This document shows positions 1 through 8,317 of a stretch of DNA of 64,000 nucleotides, piece after piece (the stretch's first letter is position 1; every line of letters begins with the position of its first letter). The stretch lies in the NCBI RefSeq assembly GCF_015694425.1, contig NZ_JADQDN010000004.1, positions 248,001 through 312,000 on the forward strand. Reading direction: 5' to 3'. The position numbers and the translations under genes were made by a program. This DNA comes from Microvirga terrestris. Its GTDB lineage: Bacteria > Pseudomonadota > Alphaproteobacteria > Rhizobiales > Beijerinckiaceae. The notes beneath the pieces are model-generated. The model worked only from the letters and a program-made list of their open reading frames with translations. It ran no database searches and had not been told where the DNA came from.

Positions 1-470
1 CGCAGCCGGTCCTGCTCGGCCTTCAGGGTCGCGCGCAGCTTGACCTCCTGCGTGGTCTCCGTGCAGGCGCAGAACATGCCGGCGATCCCGCCCGTCTCGT
101 CGCGGACTGGTGAGTAAGAGAAGGTGTACCACGTGTCTTCCGGGTAGCCGTGGCGCTCCATCACGAGGTGCAAGTCCTCATGATAGGTCGCCTCTCCGGC
201 CAGCGCCTTGATCACCAGCGGTTCGATATCGGACCAGATATCCGACCAAACGTTACGGAACGGCAGACCGAGGGCATGCGGGTGCTTGGCACCGAAAATC
301 GGCACGTAGCCGTCATTGTACAGGAACGCGAGTTTTGGCCCCCAGGCGACGAACATGGGGAATTTCGACGTGAGCATAAGGCTCACCACGGCCCGAAGAC
401 TCTGCGGCCAGTATTCCGGCGGGCCGAGGGGAGAGGAGGACCAGTCATGAGCTCGCATGAGCGCACCCAT
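1..470 (-). CDS. PAS-domain sensor (histidine kinase), N-terminal fragment
   Basis: An open frame on the minus strand runs off the left edge of the window. It begins at an ATG preceded by a GGAGGTGGTGAG-type ribosome-binding site. The translated start contains MGALMRAHDWSSSPLG, then PEYWPQSLR, LMLTSKFPMFVAWGP, FLYNDGYVPIFGAKHP and ends in the window with GMFCACTETTQ. These segments are typical of the N-terminal PAS domain of large multi-PAS, HWE-type histidine kinases of Methylobacteriaceae and relatives. The 'SPVRDE...G.AGMFCACTETT' segment closes the PAS fold. The kinase part lies outside the window, so the output domain is inference from family knowledge. Confidence 0.75.
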   Translation of the reverse strand, partial: MGALMRAHDWSSSPLGPPEYWPQSLRAVVSLMLTSKFPMFVAWGPKLAFLYNDGYVPIFGAKHPHALGLPFRNVWSDIWSDIEPLVIKALAGEATYHEDLHLVMERHGYPEDTWYTFSYSPVRDETGGIAGMFCACTETTQEVKLRATLKAEQDRL

Positions 471-837
471 CTCACCACCTCCGGTGAGAAAATCCGGGCT
501 GGGAACGAGCCTATCGTGCATCGAGCCGGCACCTCCCGACGGGAGGCTGATGCGTCGGATGTCCGATGTCGCGCGCGCTGCGACAGGGACGGGCCTGCGT
601 TACGGCTGCGGCGAGAGCTTCAAGCCCAAGCATGCGAGGAGCGTTCGATGATGTTCGTGCAGACATGCTGAGCTTTGGATTGGCCGGGGCTTTCAGCCAT
701 TTAGGACTTCACCGAATGACTTCAATCTGTGTGTAGAGCATATCGCAGCAGCAGGCGATGGCCTTCTGTCGCGGGGCACGGCGCAACGGTGGTAAGCCCG
801 CCATCGTCATCCCGGAGTCATCCGTGGCCCCCACGCC

Positions 838-1018
838 GTCATCCCGAACGGCGCAGCCGATCCGGGATCGCGTGCAGGATGAGACGCGTGTTCCCTTCCC
901 CTCTGCGGGGGAGGGTGGCGAGCGGAGCGAGCCGGGAGAGGGGAATTGCTCGACGTCTAACGGCCCCTCTCCCGACCTGCTTGCGCAGGCCACCCTCTCC
1001 CGCACAGGGGAGAGGGAG
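838..1018. repeat. dispersed palindromic repeat (CCCTCTCCC type)
   Basis: Non-coding DNA built from short inverted repeats: a block rich in CCCCTCTGCGGGGGAGGG, a GCGAGCGGAGCGAGCC segment, and a mirrored block with CCCTCTCCCGCACAGGGG. Such CCCTCTCC/GGAGAGGG elements are abundant between genes in Rhizobiales genomes. A short piece at 838-871 (CATCCCGAACGG...ATCCGGGATCG) may be a second small repeat. The stretch 471-1045 contains no gene I can support. Confidence 0.6.
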
Positions 1019-1045
1019 TACAGCGGCTATGTTCCTATTTTGTTC

Positions 1046-1074
1046 TTGACAAATGCTGTCACCTTAGCTATAAC
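1046..1074 (+). promoter_or_regulatory. strong sigma-70-type promoter
   Basis: TTGACA at 1046-1051 and TATAAC at 1069-1074 are separated by 17 bases, a near-consensus housekeeping promoter. Transcription would start near 1081, about 400 bases before typA. It can serve a long typA leader or a separate small RNA (see 1081-1471). Confidence 0.6.
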
Positions 1075-1080
1075 ATCACC

Positions 1081-1471
1081 TATCCTTTCCCGACGAGGGG
1101 CGCGCTCGCGAGGCGTCGCAAGTGTGGGGCAAGGAGCGGTCCTGCCGCAGGCCTCGCACGCCTGTGATCGCAGGTGGCCGATCCTGGCTCTGACCAGGTC
1201 CGCTGAAACAAACCGCGCGTGACGAGCAGCCAGGCTCTCACCTTTCACCCCAACCATCGAGCCGGGCTGCCCGCCATGCCACCCTCGATTGACCTGAAAG
1301 GCTCGCAGCTCACGCTGCGGGCCCCAAGGTGCTGGCTGTTCTTTGAGCACTAGAGACAAGCTGCCCTATTGCCGCCGCTCTCTTATCGCTATATTGCAGC
1401 GCATCAGAATTTCCGCCCGGTTCGAGCCAGGGGCGCGGCACCGCTTGCCGCGAACCGGGCCATTTTGTTTT
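1081..1471 (+). other. candidate non-coding transcript or long typA leader
   Basis: Between the promoter at 1046-1074 and typA lie about 400 bases without a credible reading frame. They are rich in short complementary GC segments and end in a strong hairpin followed by T-rich DNA (1415-1471). I could not match it to tmRNA, RNase P RNA, 6S or SRP RNA by their conserved core segments. It is either a small RNA with its own terminator or a leader that could attenuate typA. A second, poorer promoter (TTGCCG 1369-1374, TATATT 1390-1395, 15-base spacing) could start typA alone. Confidence 0.3.
1415..1471 (+). terminator. terminator-like hairpin just before typA
   Basis: GCCCGGTTCG (1415-1424) pairs with CGAACCGGGC (1451-1460). 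Inside it GCGGCA (1435-1440) pairs with TGCCGC (1446-1451). The outer stem is followed by CATTTTGTTTT, the layout of an intrinsic terminator. It ends only about 15 bases before the typA ATG, so it either ends an upstream RNA or attenuates typA. Confidence 0.5.
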
Positions 1472-1485
1472 GAAAGACTAGCCTC

Positions 1486-3312
1486 ATGAAGCTGCGCAAT
1501 ATCGCCATCATCGCCCACGTCGACCATGGCAAGACCACCCTCGTCGACAAGCTCCTCCAGCAATCGGGCAGCTTCCGCGAGAACCAGCGTGTGGAAGAGC
1601 GCGCCATGGACTCGAACGACCTCGAGAAGGAGCGCGGCATCACCATCCTGGCCAAGGCGACCTCGGTCGTCTGGAAGGACACCCGCATCAACATCGTCGA
1701 CACCCCCGGCCACGCCGATTTCGGCGGCGAGGTGGAGCGCATCCTGAGCATGGTGGACGGCGCCATCGTCCTCGTGGACGCAGCCGAAGGCCCGATGCCG
1801 CAGACCAAGTTCGTGGTCTCCAAGGCCCTCAAGATCGGCCTGCGCCCGATCGTCGCCATCAACAAGATCGACCGTCCCGACGCCCGCCACGTCGAGGTGG
1901 TCAACGAGGTGTTCGACCTCTTCGCGGCCCTCGACGCCACCGACGAGCAGCTCGACTTCCCGATCCTCTACGGCTCAGGCCGCAACGGCTGGATGGCCAA
2001 GGCTCCTGAAGGTCCGAGCGATGAGGGCCTGGCGCCGCTCTTCGACCTCGTGCTCGAGCACGTGCCCCCGGCGAAGACCGAGGAAGGCCCGTTCCGCATG
2101 CTTGGGACGCTGCTCGAGGCCAACCCCTTCCTGGGCCGCATCGTCACCGGCCGCATCTCCTCCGGCACCGTGAAGCCGAACCAGTCGATCAAGGTGCTCG
2201 ACCGCGAGGGCAAGGTGGTCGAGACCGGCCGCGTGTCCAAGATCCTGGCCTTCCGTGGCCTGGAGCGCCAGCCCATCGAGCTCGGCGAGGCCGGCGACAT
2301 CGTGTCCATCGCGGGCCTCGTGAAGGGCTCGGTGGCCGACACCTTCTGCGCGCCCGAGAACGACATTCCGATCCAGGCCCAGCCCATCGATCCGCCGACC
2401 GTAACCATGTCGTTCATCGTGAACGACTCGCCGCTCGCCGGTACCGAGGGCGACAAGGTCACGAGCCGCATGATCCGCGACCGCCTGTTCAAGGAAGCGG
2501 AAGGCAACGTGACCCTCAAGATCGAGGAAGCGTCCGACAAGGATAGCTTCTACGTCTCGGGCCGTGGCGAATTGCAGCTCGCGATCCTGATCGAGACAAT
2601 GCGCCGCGAGGGCTTCGAGCTCGCCGTGTCGCGTCCTCGCGTCGTCTTCGAGAAGGACGAAGCCGGCCAGCTTCTCGAGCCTATCGAGGAAGTGGTCATC
2701 GACGTGGACGAGGAGCATTCCGGCGTCGTCGTGCAGAAGATGTCCGAGCGCCGCGCCGACATGGTCGAGATGCGCCCGTCCGGCGGTAACCGCCAGCGCC
2801 TCGTGTTCTACGCTCCCACCCGCGGCCTCATCGGCTACCAGGGCGAGCTGATGACCGACACCCGCGGCACCGCGATCATGAACCGCCTGTTCCACGCCTA
2901 CGAGCCTTATCGCGGCGAGATCGCCGGCCGCCGCAACGGCGTGCTGATCTCGAACGACAACGGCGAGGCCGTGGCCTACGCCCTGTGGAACCTCGAGGAT
3001 CGCGGCCCGATGATGATCGAGCCCGGCTGGAAGGTCTATCAGGGCATGATCATCGGCGAGCACAACCGCGAGAACGACCTCGAGGTCAACGTGCTGAAGG
3101 GCAAGAAGCTCACCAACATCCGCACGACCTCCAAGGACGAAGCGGTGCGCCTGACGCCGCCGATCCGCATGACGCTGGAGAAGTCGCTGGCCTGGATCCA
3201 GGACGACGAGCTCGTCGAGGTGACGCCGAAGTCGATCCGCATCCGCAAGGCGATCCTCGACCCGAACGACCGCAAGCGCGCCGAGCGCTCGAAGGAAGCC
3301 CTGAGCGCCTAA
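1486..3312 (+). CDS. typA: ribosome-associated translational GTPase TypA/BipA
   Basis: 608-residue translational GTPase of the EF-G-like family that binds ribosomes and supports 50S assembly and growth under cold or stress. All G motifs are visible: G1 HVDHGKTT at residues 11-18, ERGIT at 49-53, DTPGH at 72-76 and NKID at 126-129. Domains II, III and V and the family-specific C-terminal domain follow ([10 protein letters not shown], then [15 protein letters not shown] [12 protein letters not shown]). The length is standard. The ATG at 1486 opens directly with the conserved [16 protein letters not shown] segment. The Shine-Dalgarno sequence is weak (GAAAG). A terminator-like hairpin lies immediately upstream and a clear terminator downstream, so it appears monocistronic. 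Confidence 0.97.
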   Translation: MKLRNIAIIAHVDHGKTTLVDKLLQQSGSFRENQRVEERAMDSNDLEKERGITILAKATSVVWKDTRINIVDTPGHADFGGEVERILSMVDGAIVLVDAAEGPMPQTKFVVSKALKIGLRPIVAINKIDRPDARHVEVVNEVFDLFAALDATDEQLDFPILYGSGRNGWMAKAPEGPSDEGLAPLFDLVLEHVPPAKTEEGPFRMLGTLLEANPFLGRIVTGRISSGTVKPNQSIKVLDREGKVVETGRVSKILAFRGLERQPIELGEAGDIVSIAGLVKGSVADTFCAPENDIPIQAQPIDPPTVTMSFIVNDSPLAGTEGDKVTSRMIRDRLFKEAEGNVTLKIEEASDKDSFYVSGRGELQLAILIETMRREGFELAVSRPRVVFEKDEAGQLLEPIEEVVIDVDEEHSGVVVQKMSERRADMVEMRPSGGNRQRLVFYAPTRGLIGYQGELMTDTRGTAIMNRLFHAYEPYRGEIAGRRNGVLISNDNGEAVAYALWNLEDRGPMMIEPGWKVYQGMIIGEHNRENDLEVNVLKGKKLTNIRTTSKDEAVRLTPPIRMTLEKSLAWIQDDELVEVTPKSIRIRKAILDPNDRKRAERSKEALSA

Positions 3313-3336
3313 AGGCAGCGCCTTAGGCAACAGTTG

Positions 3337-3364
3337 AAAGGCCGCTCTTCGGAGCGGCCTTTTT
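3337..3364 (+). terminator. intrinsic terminator of typA
   Basis: AGGCCGCTC (3339-3347), tetraloop TTCG, GAGCGGCCT (3352-3360), then a run of five T. It lies 25 bases after the typA stop. Confidence 0.9.
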
Positions 3365-3391
3365 CATGAACGGAGATCGGGAGGGGACATA

Positions 3392-4012
3392 TTGAAGATT
3401 CATGGATACGCAGGATCCATCAATGTCCGGAAGGTGCTGTGGACCTGCATGGAGCTTGGCCTCCCCTTCGAGCGCATCGATTGGGGCGGCGGGACGCGGT
3501 CTGTCACCGATCCTGATTTTCTGAAGCTCAATCCTGTCGGCATGATCCCGGTGCTGGAGGATGCAGGGCAGCTCTTCTGGGAATCGAACAGCATCGTCCG
3601 ATACCTGGCGGCGCGCGAAGGCCGTGACGATCTGCTGCCTTTCGCTCCTGCCGAGCGGGCGCAGGTCGAGAAGTGGATGGACTGGCAGGTCTCCGACTTC
3701 AACAACACCTGGCGCTATGTCTTTCAGGCGACAGTGCGCAAGAATCCGAACTTCCAGGATGAACAGCAGATCGCTGTGTCCTGGAACGCGTTCTGCTCCG
3801 CCGTTCAGGTGCTCGACCGGGAGTTCGCCCGCACCGGCGCCTATATCGCCGGGCCAGCCTTCACCTGCGCAGACATCGTCATCGGCCTCTCGGTCCATCG
3901 CTGGAGGAGCATTCCGCTCGAACGCCCTCATCTGCAAGCAATCGAGCGTTACTACGACCGCCTCTGCGAGCGGGAAGGCTTTCGGGTCTACGGAAGGGAC
4001 GGAGGATTGTAG
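3392..4012 (+). CDS. glutathione S-transferase family protein
   Basis: 206-residue soluble protein with a GST layout. The N-terminal thioredoxin-like half is roughly residues 1-78 (MKIHGYAGSINVRKVLW, LNPVGMIPVLED with the cis-Pro, and ESNSIVRYLA for glutathione gamma-glutamyl binding). The helical C-terminal half contains the family N-capping region GPAFTCADI. GSTs conjugate or reduce electrophiles with glutathione; the substrate cannot be read from sequence. The likely start is TTG at 3392, preceded by GGGAGGGG; the next Met is far inside the conserved first helix. It lies alone between the typA terminator and oppositely oriented small genes. Confidence 0.88.
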   Translation: MKIHGYAGSINVRKVLWTCMELGLPFERIDWGGGTRSVTDPDFLKLNPVGMIPVLEDAGQLFWESNSIVRYLAAREGRDDLLPFAPAERAQVEKWMDWQVSDFNNTWRYVFQATVRKNPNFQDEQQIAVSWNAFCSAVQVLDREFARTGAYIAGPAFTCADIVIGLSVHRWRSIPLERPHLQAIERYYDRLCEREGFRVYGRDGGL

Positions 4013-4059
4013 AGAGGAGCTGTACGGCTCCTCCTTCGATTGATACGACGGGCCTGCGC

Positions 4060-4224
4060 TCAGCCCTCGGCCTTGTCGCTCTGTCCCTTTTTGGCACCCT
4101 CGCCCATCGGGTTCGTCGAATCCTCACCCGAGGCCTCGGGGTTCTCGCGGCCCTGCGGGGTCAGGCGCGGAGCGCTGATATCCTCCTCGGTCGCTTGACT
4201 GGGCTTGTTATCGGGCTTTGCCAT
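4060..4224 (-). CDS. 54-aa hydrophilic protein, unknown function
   Basis: Short reading frame beginning MAKPDNKPSQATEED, with AAGGA placed upstream of the ATG at 4224. A longer frame to 4278 lacks a better ribosome site. The product is rich in Pro, Gly, Glu, Asp, Ser and Lys, has no hydrophobic segment and no Cys, and is predicted disordered. It is the last of three co-directional small genes (4840 to 4060) with the same composition, so I treat them as one stress-type cluster. No family recognised. Confidence 0.55.
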   Translation of the reverse strand: MAKPDNKPSQATEEDISAPRLTPQGRENPEASGEDSTNPMGEGAKKGQSDKAEG

Positions 4225-4237
4225 CGCTGGTTGTTCC

Positions 4238-4471
4238 TTATGAACTGGTCGAGTCGGTCGCATCCCGGTCGCCTGCATCGGGCAGAGCGCCCGTGCCGGG
4301 AGTCGAATCCGGGTTCGTCAGCTCCGGCTTGCTGTGCGGGCCTGCCGCCGGCTGCTTGCCACCGGGTTGCTTGTCGGACGGAGCCTTCTGATCGCTCTGC
4401 GGATCGAGCCGCTTGGACTCGACGTCCTGCTTCGTGTCGTCGGTGTGGTTGCCGTAGCCTGCATTGCCCAT
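4238..4471 (-). CDS. 77-aa hydrophilic protein, unknown function
   Basis: MGNAGYGNHTDDTKQDVES start with a good Shine-Dalgarno (AGGAGAGC) 6-8 bases before the ATG at 4471. The protein is almost entirely polar (Asp, Lys, Gln, Pro, Ser, Thr, Gly) and lacks Cys, Trp and any membrane segment, which resembles hydrophilin-like disordered proteins. It starts 12 bases after the upstream small gene ends, consistent with one transcript. No known domain. Confidence 0.6.
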   Translation of the reverse strand: MGNAGYGNHTDDTKQDVESKRLDPQSDQKAPSDKQPGGKQPAAGPHSKPELTNPDSTPGTGALPDAGDRDATDSTSS

Positions 4472-4483
4472 AGTGCTCTCCTG

Positions 4484-4840
4484 TCAGCCCTCGTCCTTGC
4501 CGTTGACCGCTGTCATCCGCTCGATGGCCTCGGCAGTCGCATCCTTGTCGTCCGGCGACAGGGTAGCGTCGCTCAGGTGCTTGGTGGCCTCGGGAGTTTC
4601 AGCAGCCGTGAGTTCGTCATGGCCGTCTTGTCCGGCCTTGCTGGTCTGACCGGTCTGGCCCTGACGATAGGCATAGGCCTCGCCGCCCGGCTGGCTCCAC
4701 ACACGTCGCAGCGTGGCATTGCCCTCGACGCCGCCGTCCCGGTTGGGATCGACGGGGCTGTCGATGCCGCCGCGCTGCTCGTTGCGGATCTGGTCCGCGT
4801 CTTGATCCTTTAACGAATGGGGAGCCTTGCGTTCCGCCAT
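4484..4840 (-). CDS. 118-aa hydrophilic protein, unknown function
   Basis: Start chosen at ATG 4840 (MAERKAPHSLKDQDADQ), which has GGAG 6-8 bases upstream; an alternative TTG/ATG 12-15 bases earlier is possible. The composition is hydrophilic and Gly/Asp/Gln/Thr-rich, with a repeated 'GQTGQTSKAGQDG' stretch and no Cys. It is the first gene of the small-protein cluster. About 58 bases upstream lies an EcfG-like promoter, suggesting general-stress control. Function unknown. Confidence 0.6.
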   Translation of the reverse strand: MAERKAPHSLKDQDADQIRNEQRGGIDSPVDPNRDGGVEGNATLRRVWSQPGGEAYAYRQGQTGQTSKAGQDGHDELTAAETPEATKHLSDATLSPDDKDATAEAIERMTAVNGKDEG

Positions 4841-4897
4841 GATGAACTCCATCAAATTCTCTTGAAAACATCGTTCAAATTTTGTGCGTGCAAGGAG

Positions 4898-4922
4898 AAC
4901 CCGGCGGGCGGAGCGAAGTTCT
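4898..4922 (-). promoter_or_regulatory. possible EcfG-type promoter (one mismatch)
   Basis: Reading the minus strand, AGAAC (4922-4918), 17 bases, then GTT (4900-4898). The alphaproteobacterial EcfG consensus is GGAAC-N16/17-cGTT, so the -35 has one mismatch. It would start transcription about 50 bases before the small-protein gene at 4840. Confidence 0.35.
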
Positions 4923-4947
4923 GGCTACGCTTGTGCCCAGCGCAAAC

Positions 4948-4974
4948 AAAAAGGGCGGCCGAGAAGCCGCCCTT
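4948..4974 (-). terminator. intrinsic terminator of cysK
   Basis: AAGGGCGGC (4951-4959) pairs with GCCGCCCTT (4966-4974) around a six-base loop. On the minus strand it is followed by a run of five T (4952-4948). It sits 26 bases after the cysK stop. Confidence 0.88.
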
Positions 4975-4999
4975 GAGTCTTGTCACTGACTAAAAGAAC

Positions 5000-5980
5000 T
5001 CATAGCCCTTCGAAGAGCGCGCTCGAGATGTAGCGCTCGGCAAAGGAGCACGCGACCGTGACGATGCGCTTGCCCTTGAACTCGGGACGAGCGGCGACTT
5101 CAAGCGCCGCAGCCACATTGGCGCCCGTCGAGATGCCGCCGGGGATGCCTTCGAGCTTGGAGAGCTTGCGCGCCATGTCGAAGGCGGTCTGGTTGCCCAC
5201 GGTGACCACCTCGTCGATCACGGAGCGGTCGAGCACGTCCGGCACGAAGCCTGCGCCGATGCCTTGGATCTTATGCGGACCCGGTTGGCCGCCGGAGAGC
5301 ACCGGCGAATCCTCCGGCTCCACGGCGATGACCCTGAGGCTCGGCAGGCGCGGCTTGATCACCTGGCCGACGCCGGTGATCGTGCCGCCGGTGCCTACCG
5401 CCGACACGAAGGCATCGAGCTGGCCTCCTGTGTCGTTCCAGATCTCCTCGGCCGTCGTCTTGCGATGGATCTCCGGATTGGCCGGGTTCTTGAACTGCTG
5501 CGGGATGACCGAACCCGGAATCTCGCGCAGCAGCTCCTCGGCGCGTGCAATCGCGCCCTTCATGCCCTGGGGACCGGGGGTGAGTTCGAGCTCCGCTCCG
5601 AGAAAGGCGAGCATCTTGCGCCGCTCAAGCGACATGGTCTCGGGCATCACCAGGATCAGGCGATAGCCGCGGGCTGCTGCCACGAAGGCCAGCGCAATGC
5701 CGGTATTGCCGGAGGTCGGCTCGATCAGGGTCGCGCCAGGCCCGATATGACCGGCGGCTTCCATGGATTCGATCATGTTGACGCCGATGCGGTCCTTCAC
5801 GCTCGAAAGCGGGTTGAAGAACTCGAGCTTGAGGAGAATCTCGGCATCCACACCGTGTTCCTGAGGCAGCCGGTTCAGGCGTACGAGCGGGGTATTGCCG
5901 ATGGTTTCCGTAATCGAGCCGTAGATGCGGCCGCGCCCGGGCTTCGTGCGGGCGCTCGATGCATTGACAGTGTCAGCCAT
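5000..5980 (-). CDS. cysK: cysteine synthase A (O-acetylserine sulfhydrylase)
   Basis: 326-residue PLP enzyme that makes cysteine from O-acetylserine and sulfide in the cytoplasm. The PLP lysine is K62 in SSVKDR. The substrate loop PTSGNTG is at 88-94, and the phosphate-binding GTGGT lies near residue 200. The ATG at 5980 has a clear GGAGGATCC site. The gene follows an Rrf2-type regulator on the same strand, 73 bases downstream of it, and ends at a terminator. The N-terminus carries about 18 extra polar residues before the conserved start, common in this order. Confidence 0.95.
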   Translation of the reverse strand: MADTVNASSARTKPGRGRIYGSITETIGNTPLVRLNRLPQEHGVDAEILLKLEFFNPLSSVKDRIGVNMIESMEAAGHIGPGATLIEPTSGNTGIALAFVAAARGYRLILVMPETMSLERRKMLAFLGAELELTPGPQGMKGAIARAEELLREIPGSVIPQQFKNPANPEIHRKTTAEEIWNDTGGQLDAFVSAVGTGGTITGVGQVIKPRLPSLRVIAVEPEDSPVLSGGQPGPHKIQGIGAGFVPDVLDRSVIDEVVTVGNQTAFDMARKLSKLEGIPGGISTGANVAAALEVAARPEFKGKRIVTVACSFAERYISSALFEGL

Positions 5981-6043
5981 GGGATCCTCCTTCAGATTGG
6001 AGGAAGCTTATCTTTTTCCGCAGCAGGTGTCGATATTTGGAAT

Positions 6044-6059
6044 ATTTCACATGTCAAAT
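6044..6059. promoter_or_regulatory. quasi-palindrome between rrf2 and cysK, possible operator
   Basis: ATTTCACATGTCAAAT is a 16-base near-perfect palindrome (one base pair off). It overlaps the last bases of the rrf2 coding frame and lies about 65 bases before the cysK start. Just beside it the AT-rich GATATTTGGAATATT could hold a cysK promoter. A role as an Rrf2 operator is inference. Confidence 0.35.
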
Positions 6060-6503
6060 CGTGAAATCTACTGCTGAAGCATTCTCAACGGCCGATTCCG
6101 CCTGAGCTTTCTGGCATAGATCTTCGACGGTCACTTGGTCGAGTTCGCTCAGAAAAGCCTCAGTGCCGCGCTGGACCAGGGGGCTGACCACAGCCTCGGC
6201 CAGACGCGATTCGGGGATTGGCGACGCGGCGTCCTCCTCCAGGGCCGCCATGGCGATGCGCACGATGTCGCCCGCCGTGATCCGCCGCCGTTCGCGGGCG
6301 AGTTCATAGCCGCCCCGCGGACCGCGCACGCCCTTGAGGATGCCCTGGCGCACCAGAGCTTGCAGCACCGGCTCCAGATAGCGCGGCGGCAGGTTGTGCC
6401 GGGCGGCCAGCGCCTTGGCGGAGACCGGCATGGGCCGGGCATGGAGCGCGATGTCCGTGACAGCCGCGATGGCAAGAAGCGAGCGGCGTGAGAGAAAGTT
6501 CAT
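6054..6503 (-). CDS. Rrf2-family transcriptional regulator without Fe-S cysteines
   Basis: 149 residues with an N-terminal winged helix typical of Rrf2/IscR/CymR (MNFLSRRSLLAIAAVTDIALHA, recognition region around LPPRYLEPVLQALVRQGILKGVRGPRGGY at about 38-66). IscR-type cluster ligands are absent: the only Cys is C130, so a 2Fe-2S sensor is not expected. It stands directly upstream of cysK on the same strand. CymR in Firmicutes is a cluster-free Rrf2 protein that binds CysK, so control of cysteine synthesis is a reasonable inference. Confidence 0.88.
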   Translation of the reverse strand: MNFLSRRSLLAIAAVTDIALHARPMPVSAKALAARHNLPPRYLEPVLQALVRQGILKGVRGPRGGYELARERRRITAGDIVRIAMAALEEDAASPIPESRLAEAVVSPLVQRGTEAFLSELDQVTVEDLCQKAQAESAVENASAVDFTI

Positions 6504-6517
6504 GGCGATGCTCCCTT

Positions 6518-6650
6518 AAAGCATCGGACCCAAAAGTGGACTTGCACTTTTGGGGTCCATCCGATGCTTTCTTCTTGAATGAGAGCATCGTTCGGAGCGG
6601 ACCCAGCGGGCCACGCAGTGAAAACCGGGTCCACTTTTCCGCACGATGCT
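6518..6650. repeat. dispersed palindromic repeat, family 1 (GACCCAAAAGTG), copy A
   Basis: The first part (6518-6570) is a long hairpin: AAAGCATCGGACCCAAAAG facing CTTTTGGGGTCCATCCGATG. The second part (6584-6650) carries the associated AAAACCGGGTCCACTTTTCC segment between AGCATCG and CGATGCT. Copies occur at 27219 and 63738. Such AAAAGTGG/CCACTTTT elements are common between genes in Rhizobiales. This one fills the space between rrf2 and the dut stop codon. Confidence 0.85.
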
Positions 6651-7106
6651 CTACCCCAATCCCGTGGAGCCGAAGCCGCCGCCAGCGCGAGGCGTCTCGT
6701 CGACCTGCTCCACTTCCCAAGGCTCCACCTGGATAACGGGCGCGACGATCACTTGAGCAATCCGCATGCCGCGCGTGACGGTGAAGGGCACGGCCCCCAG
6801 ATTGACGAGCAGCACCTGCACCTCGCCGCGGTAATCCGCATCGATGGTGCCCGGCGCATTGAGCACCGTGACGCCGTGCTTGAAGGCCAGCCCCGAGCGA
6901 GGCCGCACCTGCGCTTCGAAACCGGTCTCGAGCTGAAACACAAGGCCCGTCGGAACGAGCACACGCTGCAGTGGCTGCAGGACAATCGGCGTATCAGCAG
7001 GATTGGCTGCGATGAGGTCCATGCCTGCGGCACCGGCGGTCTCATAGCGCGGCAGCGGCAGATCGGCGGCATGGGCGAGGCGCTGGATGCGCAAGCGATG
7101 GCTCAT
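6651..7106 (-). CDS. dut: dUTP diphosphatase
   Basis: 151-residue trimeric dUTPase that hydrolyses dUTP to dUMP and PPi, keeping uracil out of DNA. Family motifs are in order: AGAAGMDL near 24-31, [11 protein letters not shown] at 68-78, [10 protein letters not shown] at 86-95 with the catalytic Asp, RGMRIAQ near 112-118, and the glycine-rich C-terminal arm ending GGGFGSTG. It overlaps the coaBC stop by four bases, the last gene of the ubiE-ubiB-coaBC-dut operon. Confidence 0.96.
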   Translation of the reverse strand: MSHRLRIQRLAHAADLPLPRYETAGAAGMDLIAANPADTPIVLQPLQRVLVPTGLVFQLETGFEAQVRPRSGLAFKHGVTVLNAPGTIDADYRGEVQVLLVNLGAVPFTVTRGMRIAQVIVAPVIQVEPWEVEQVDETPRAGGGFGSTGLG

Positions 7107-8317
7107 GGCTTTGCACCTCCGACCATCGCGCTCAGACGCTCGACGAGCTTCTTCGCCACATCGGTTTTCGACAGGGTCGGCCAGGTCTCCACATCCGAGG
7201 CTGAGACCAGATGCACGGTGTTGCTGTCACCGCCCATCACACCCGTTTCAGCCGAGACATCGTTGGCGACGATGAGGTCGCAGCCCTTCCTCGCGAGCTT
7301 CTGCTTCGCATGCTCAATCACGTTCTCGGTTTCCGCCGCAAAGCCCACCATGAGTGGCGGGCGGCCCTCCGTGCGGCGTGCGATGGTACCGAGGATGTCC
7401 GGGTTCTCGGTGAGCGACAGGTTCGGCAGGGCGCCGTCCTTCTTCTTGATCTTCTGCTCGCCCGCATTGGCCACGCGCCAGTCGGCCACGGCGGCGGCGA
7501 AGATGCCGATATCGGCGGGCAGCGCCTGCTCCACGGCTTCCAGCATGGCCCGGGCGCTCTCCACATGCACGACCGTCACGCCCGCAGGATCCGGCAGGGT
7601 CACGGGACCGGCGATCAGGGTCACGCGCGCACCGGCCTCCGCAGCAGCCTTTGCAATGGCGTGCCCCTGCTTGCCGGAGGAGCGGTTGGCGATGTAGCGC
7701 ACCGGATCGATGGGCTCGTGCGTCGGGCCGGAGGTGATGATCACGTGCTTGCCGGCAAGCGGGCCCGAGGGCGCGAGCAGTTGCTCGACGGCCGCTGCGA
7801 TCTCAAGAGGCTCGGCCATGCGGCCGGGACCGAACTCGGCCTCCGCCATGGCGCCCTCATTGGGCCCGACCATGTGAATGCCATCGGCCAGCAGGGTTTT
7901 CAGATTGCGCTGTGTCGCCGGGTGCAGCCACATGCGCACGTTCATGGCCGGCGCAATCAGGATCGGCAGGGTGGTGGCGAGCAGCACCGTGGAGGCGAGG
8001 TCATCCGCATGCCCTCCCGCCATCTTGGCCATGAGATTGGCAGTGGTTGGCGCCACGACGATAAGGTCAGCATCGCGGGCGAGCTTGATGTGCCCGATAT
8101 CGGCTTCGTCCTCGCGGTCGAAAAGATCCGTGTGTGAGCGCTGGCCCGTCAGGGCAGAAGCCGCAAGCGGTGTGATGAACTGCTGCGCGCCATTGGTCAG
8201 GATGCAGCGAACGGAGGCGCCGCGTTCGCGCAGGCGGCGGATGAGGTCGAGGGACTTGTAGGCCGCGATGCCGCCGCCGATGACGAGGAGGATGCGTTTG
8301 CCTGTAAGCGTCGTCAT
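7103..8317 (-). CDS. coaBC: bifunctional phosphopantothenoylcysteine decarboxylase / phosphopantothenate-cysteine ligase
   Basis: 404-residue enzyme of coenzyme A synthesis. The CoaC half binds FMN and has the catalytic His in ADIGHIKLA and the substrate motif PAMNVRMW. The CoaB half begins near residue 185 ([19 protein letters not shown]) and carries the Lys-rich KIKKKDG motif. I start at ATG 8317 ([21 protein letters not shown]); the frame stays open further upstream but that part is the ubiB shadow. ATG and the ubiB TGA share four bases (ATGA), and the stop overlaps dut the same way, so translation is likely coupled. Confidence 0.95.
   Translation of the reverse strand: MTTLTGKRILLVIGGGIAAYKSLDLIRRLRERGASVRCILTNGAQQFITPLAASALTGQRSHTDLFDREDEADIGHIKLARDADLIVVAPTTANLMAKMAGGHADDLASTVLLATTLPILIAPAMNVRMWLHPATQRNLKTLLADGIHMVGPNEGAMAEAEFGPGRMAEPLEIAAAVEQLLAPSGPLAGKHVIITSGPTHEPIDPVRYIANRSSGKQGHAIAKAAAEAGARVTLIAGPVTLPDPAGVTVVHVESARAMLEAVEQALPADIGIFAAAVADWRVANAGEQKIKKKDGALPNLSLTENPDILGTIARRTEGRPPLMVGFAAETENVIEHAKQKLARKGCDLIVANDVSAETGVMGGDSNTVHLVSASDVETWPTLSKTDVAKKLVERLSAMVGGAKP

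Noticed and set aside
150..671. 173-aa plus-strand frame near the left edge
   Set aside because: It is the complement of the PAS-domain sensor gene, which has recognisable family segments.
838..1018. CRISPR array
   Set aside because: Palindromic, unequal repeats without regular spacers; typical interspersed repeat. No cas genes in the window.
1081..1414. SRP, 6S, tmRNA or RNase P RNA
   Set aside because: None of their conserved cores (SRP tetraloop region, tmRNA tag, RNase P P4 core) could be found.
1415..1460. tRNA-like T-arm (GGTTCGAGCC)
   Set aside because: No matching T-stem, anticodon arm or acceptor; the sequence is part of a long hairpin.
1975..3330. 451-aa open frame on the minus strand inside typA
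   Set aside because: Antisense of a strongly conserved gene in GC-rich DNA; low-complexity His/Leu/Asp-rich product with no recognisable domain.
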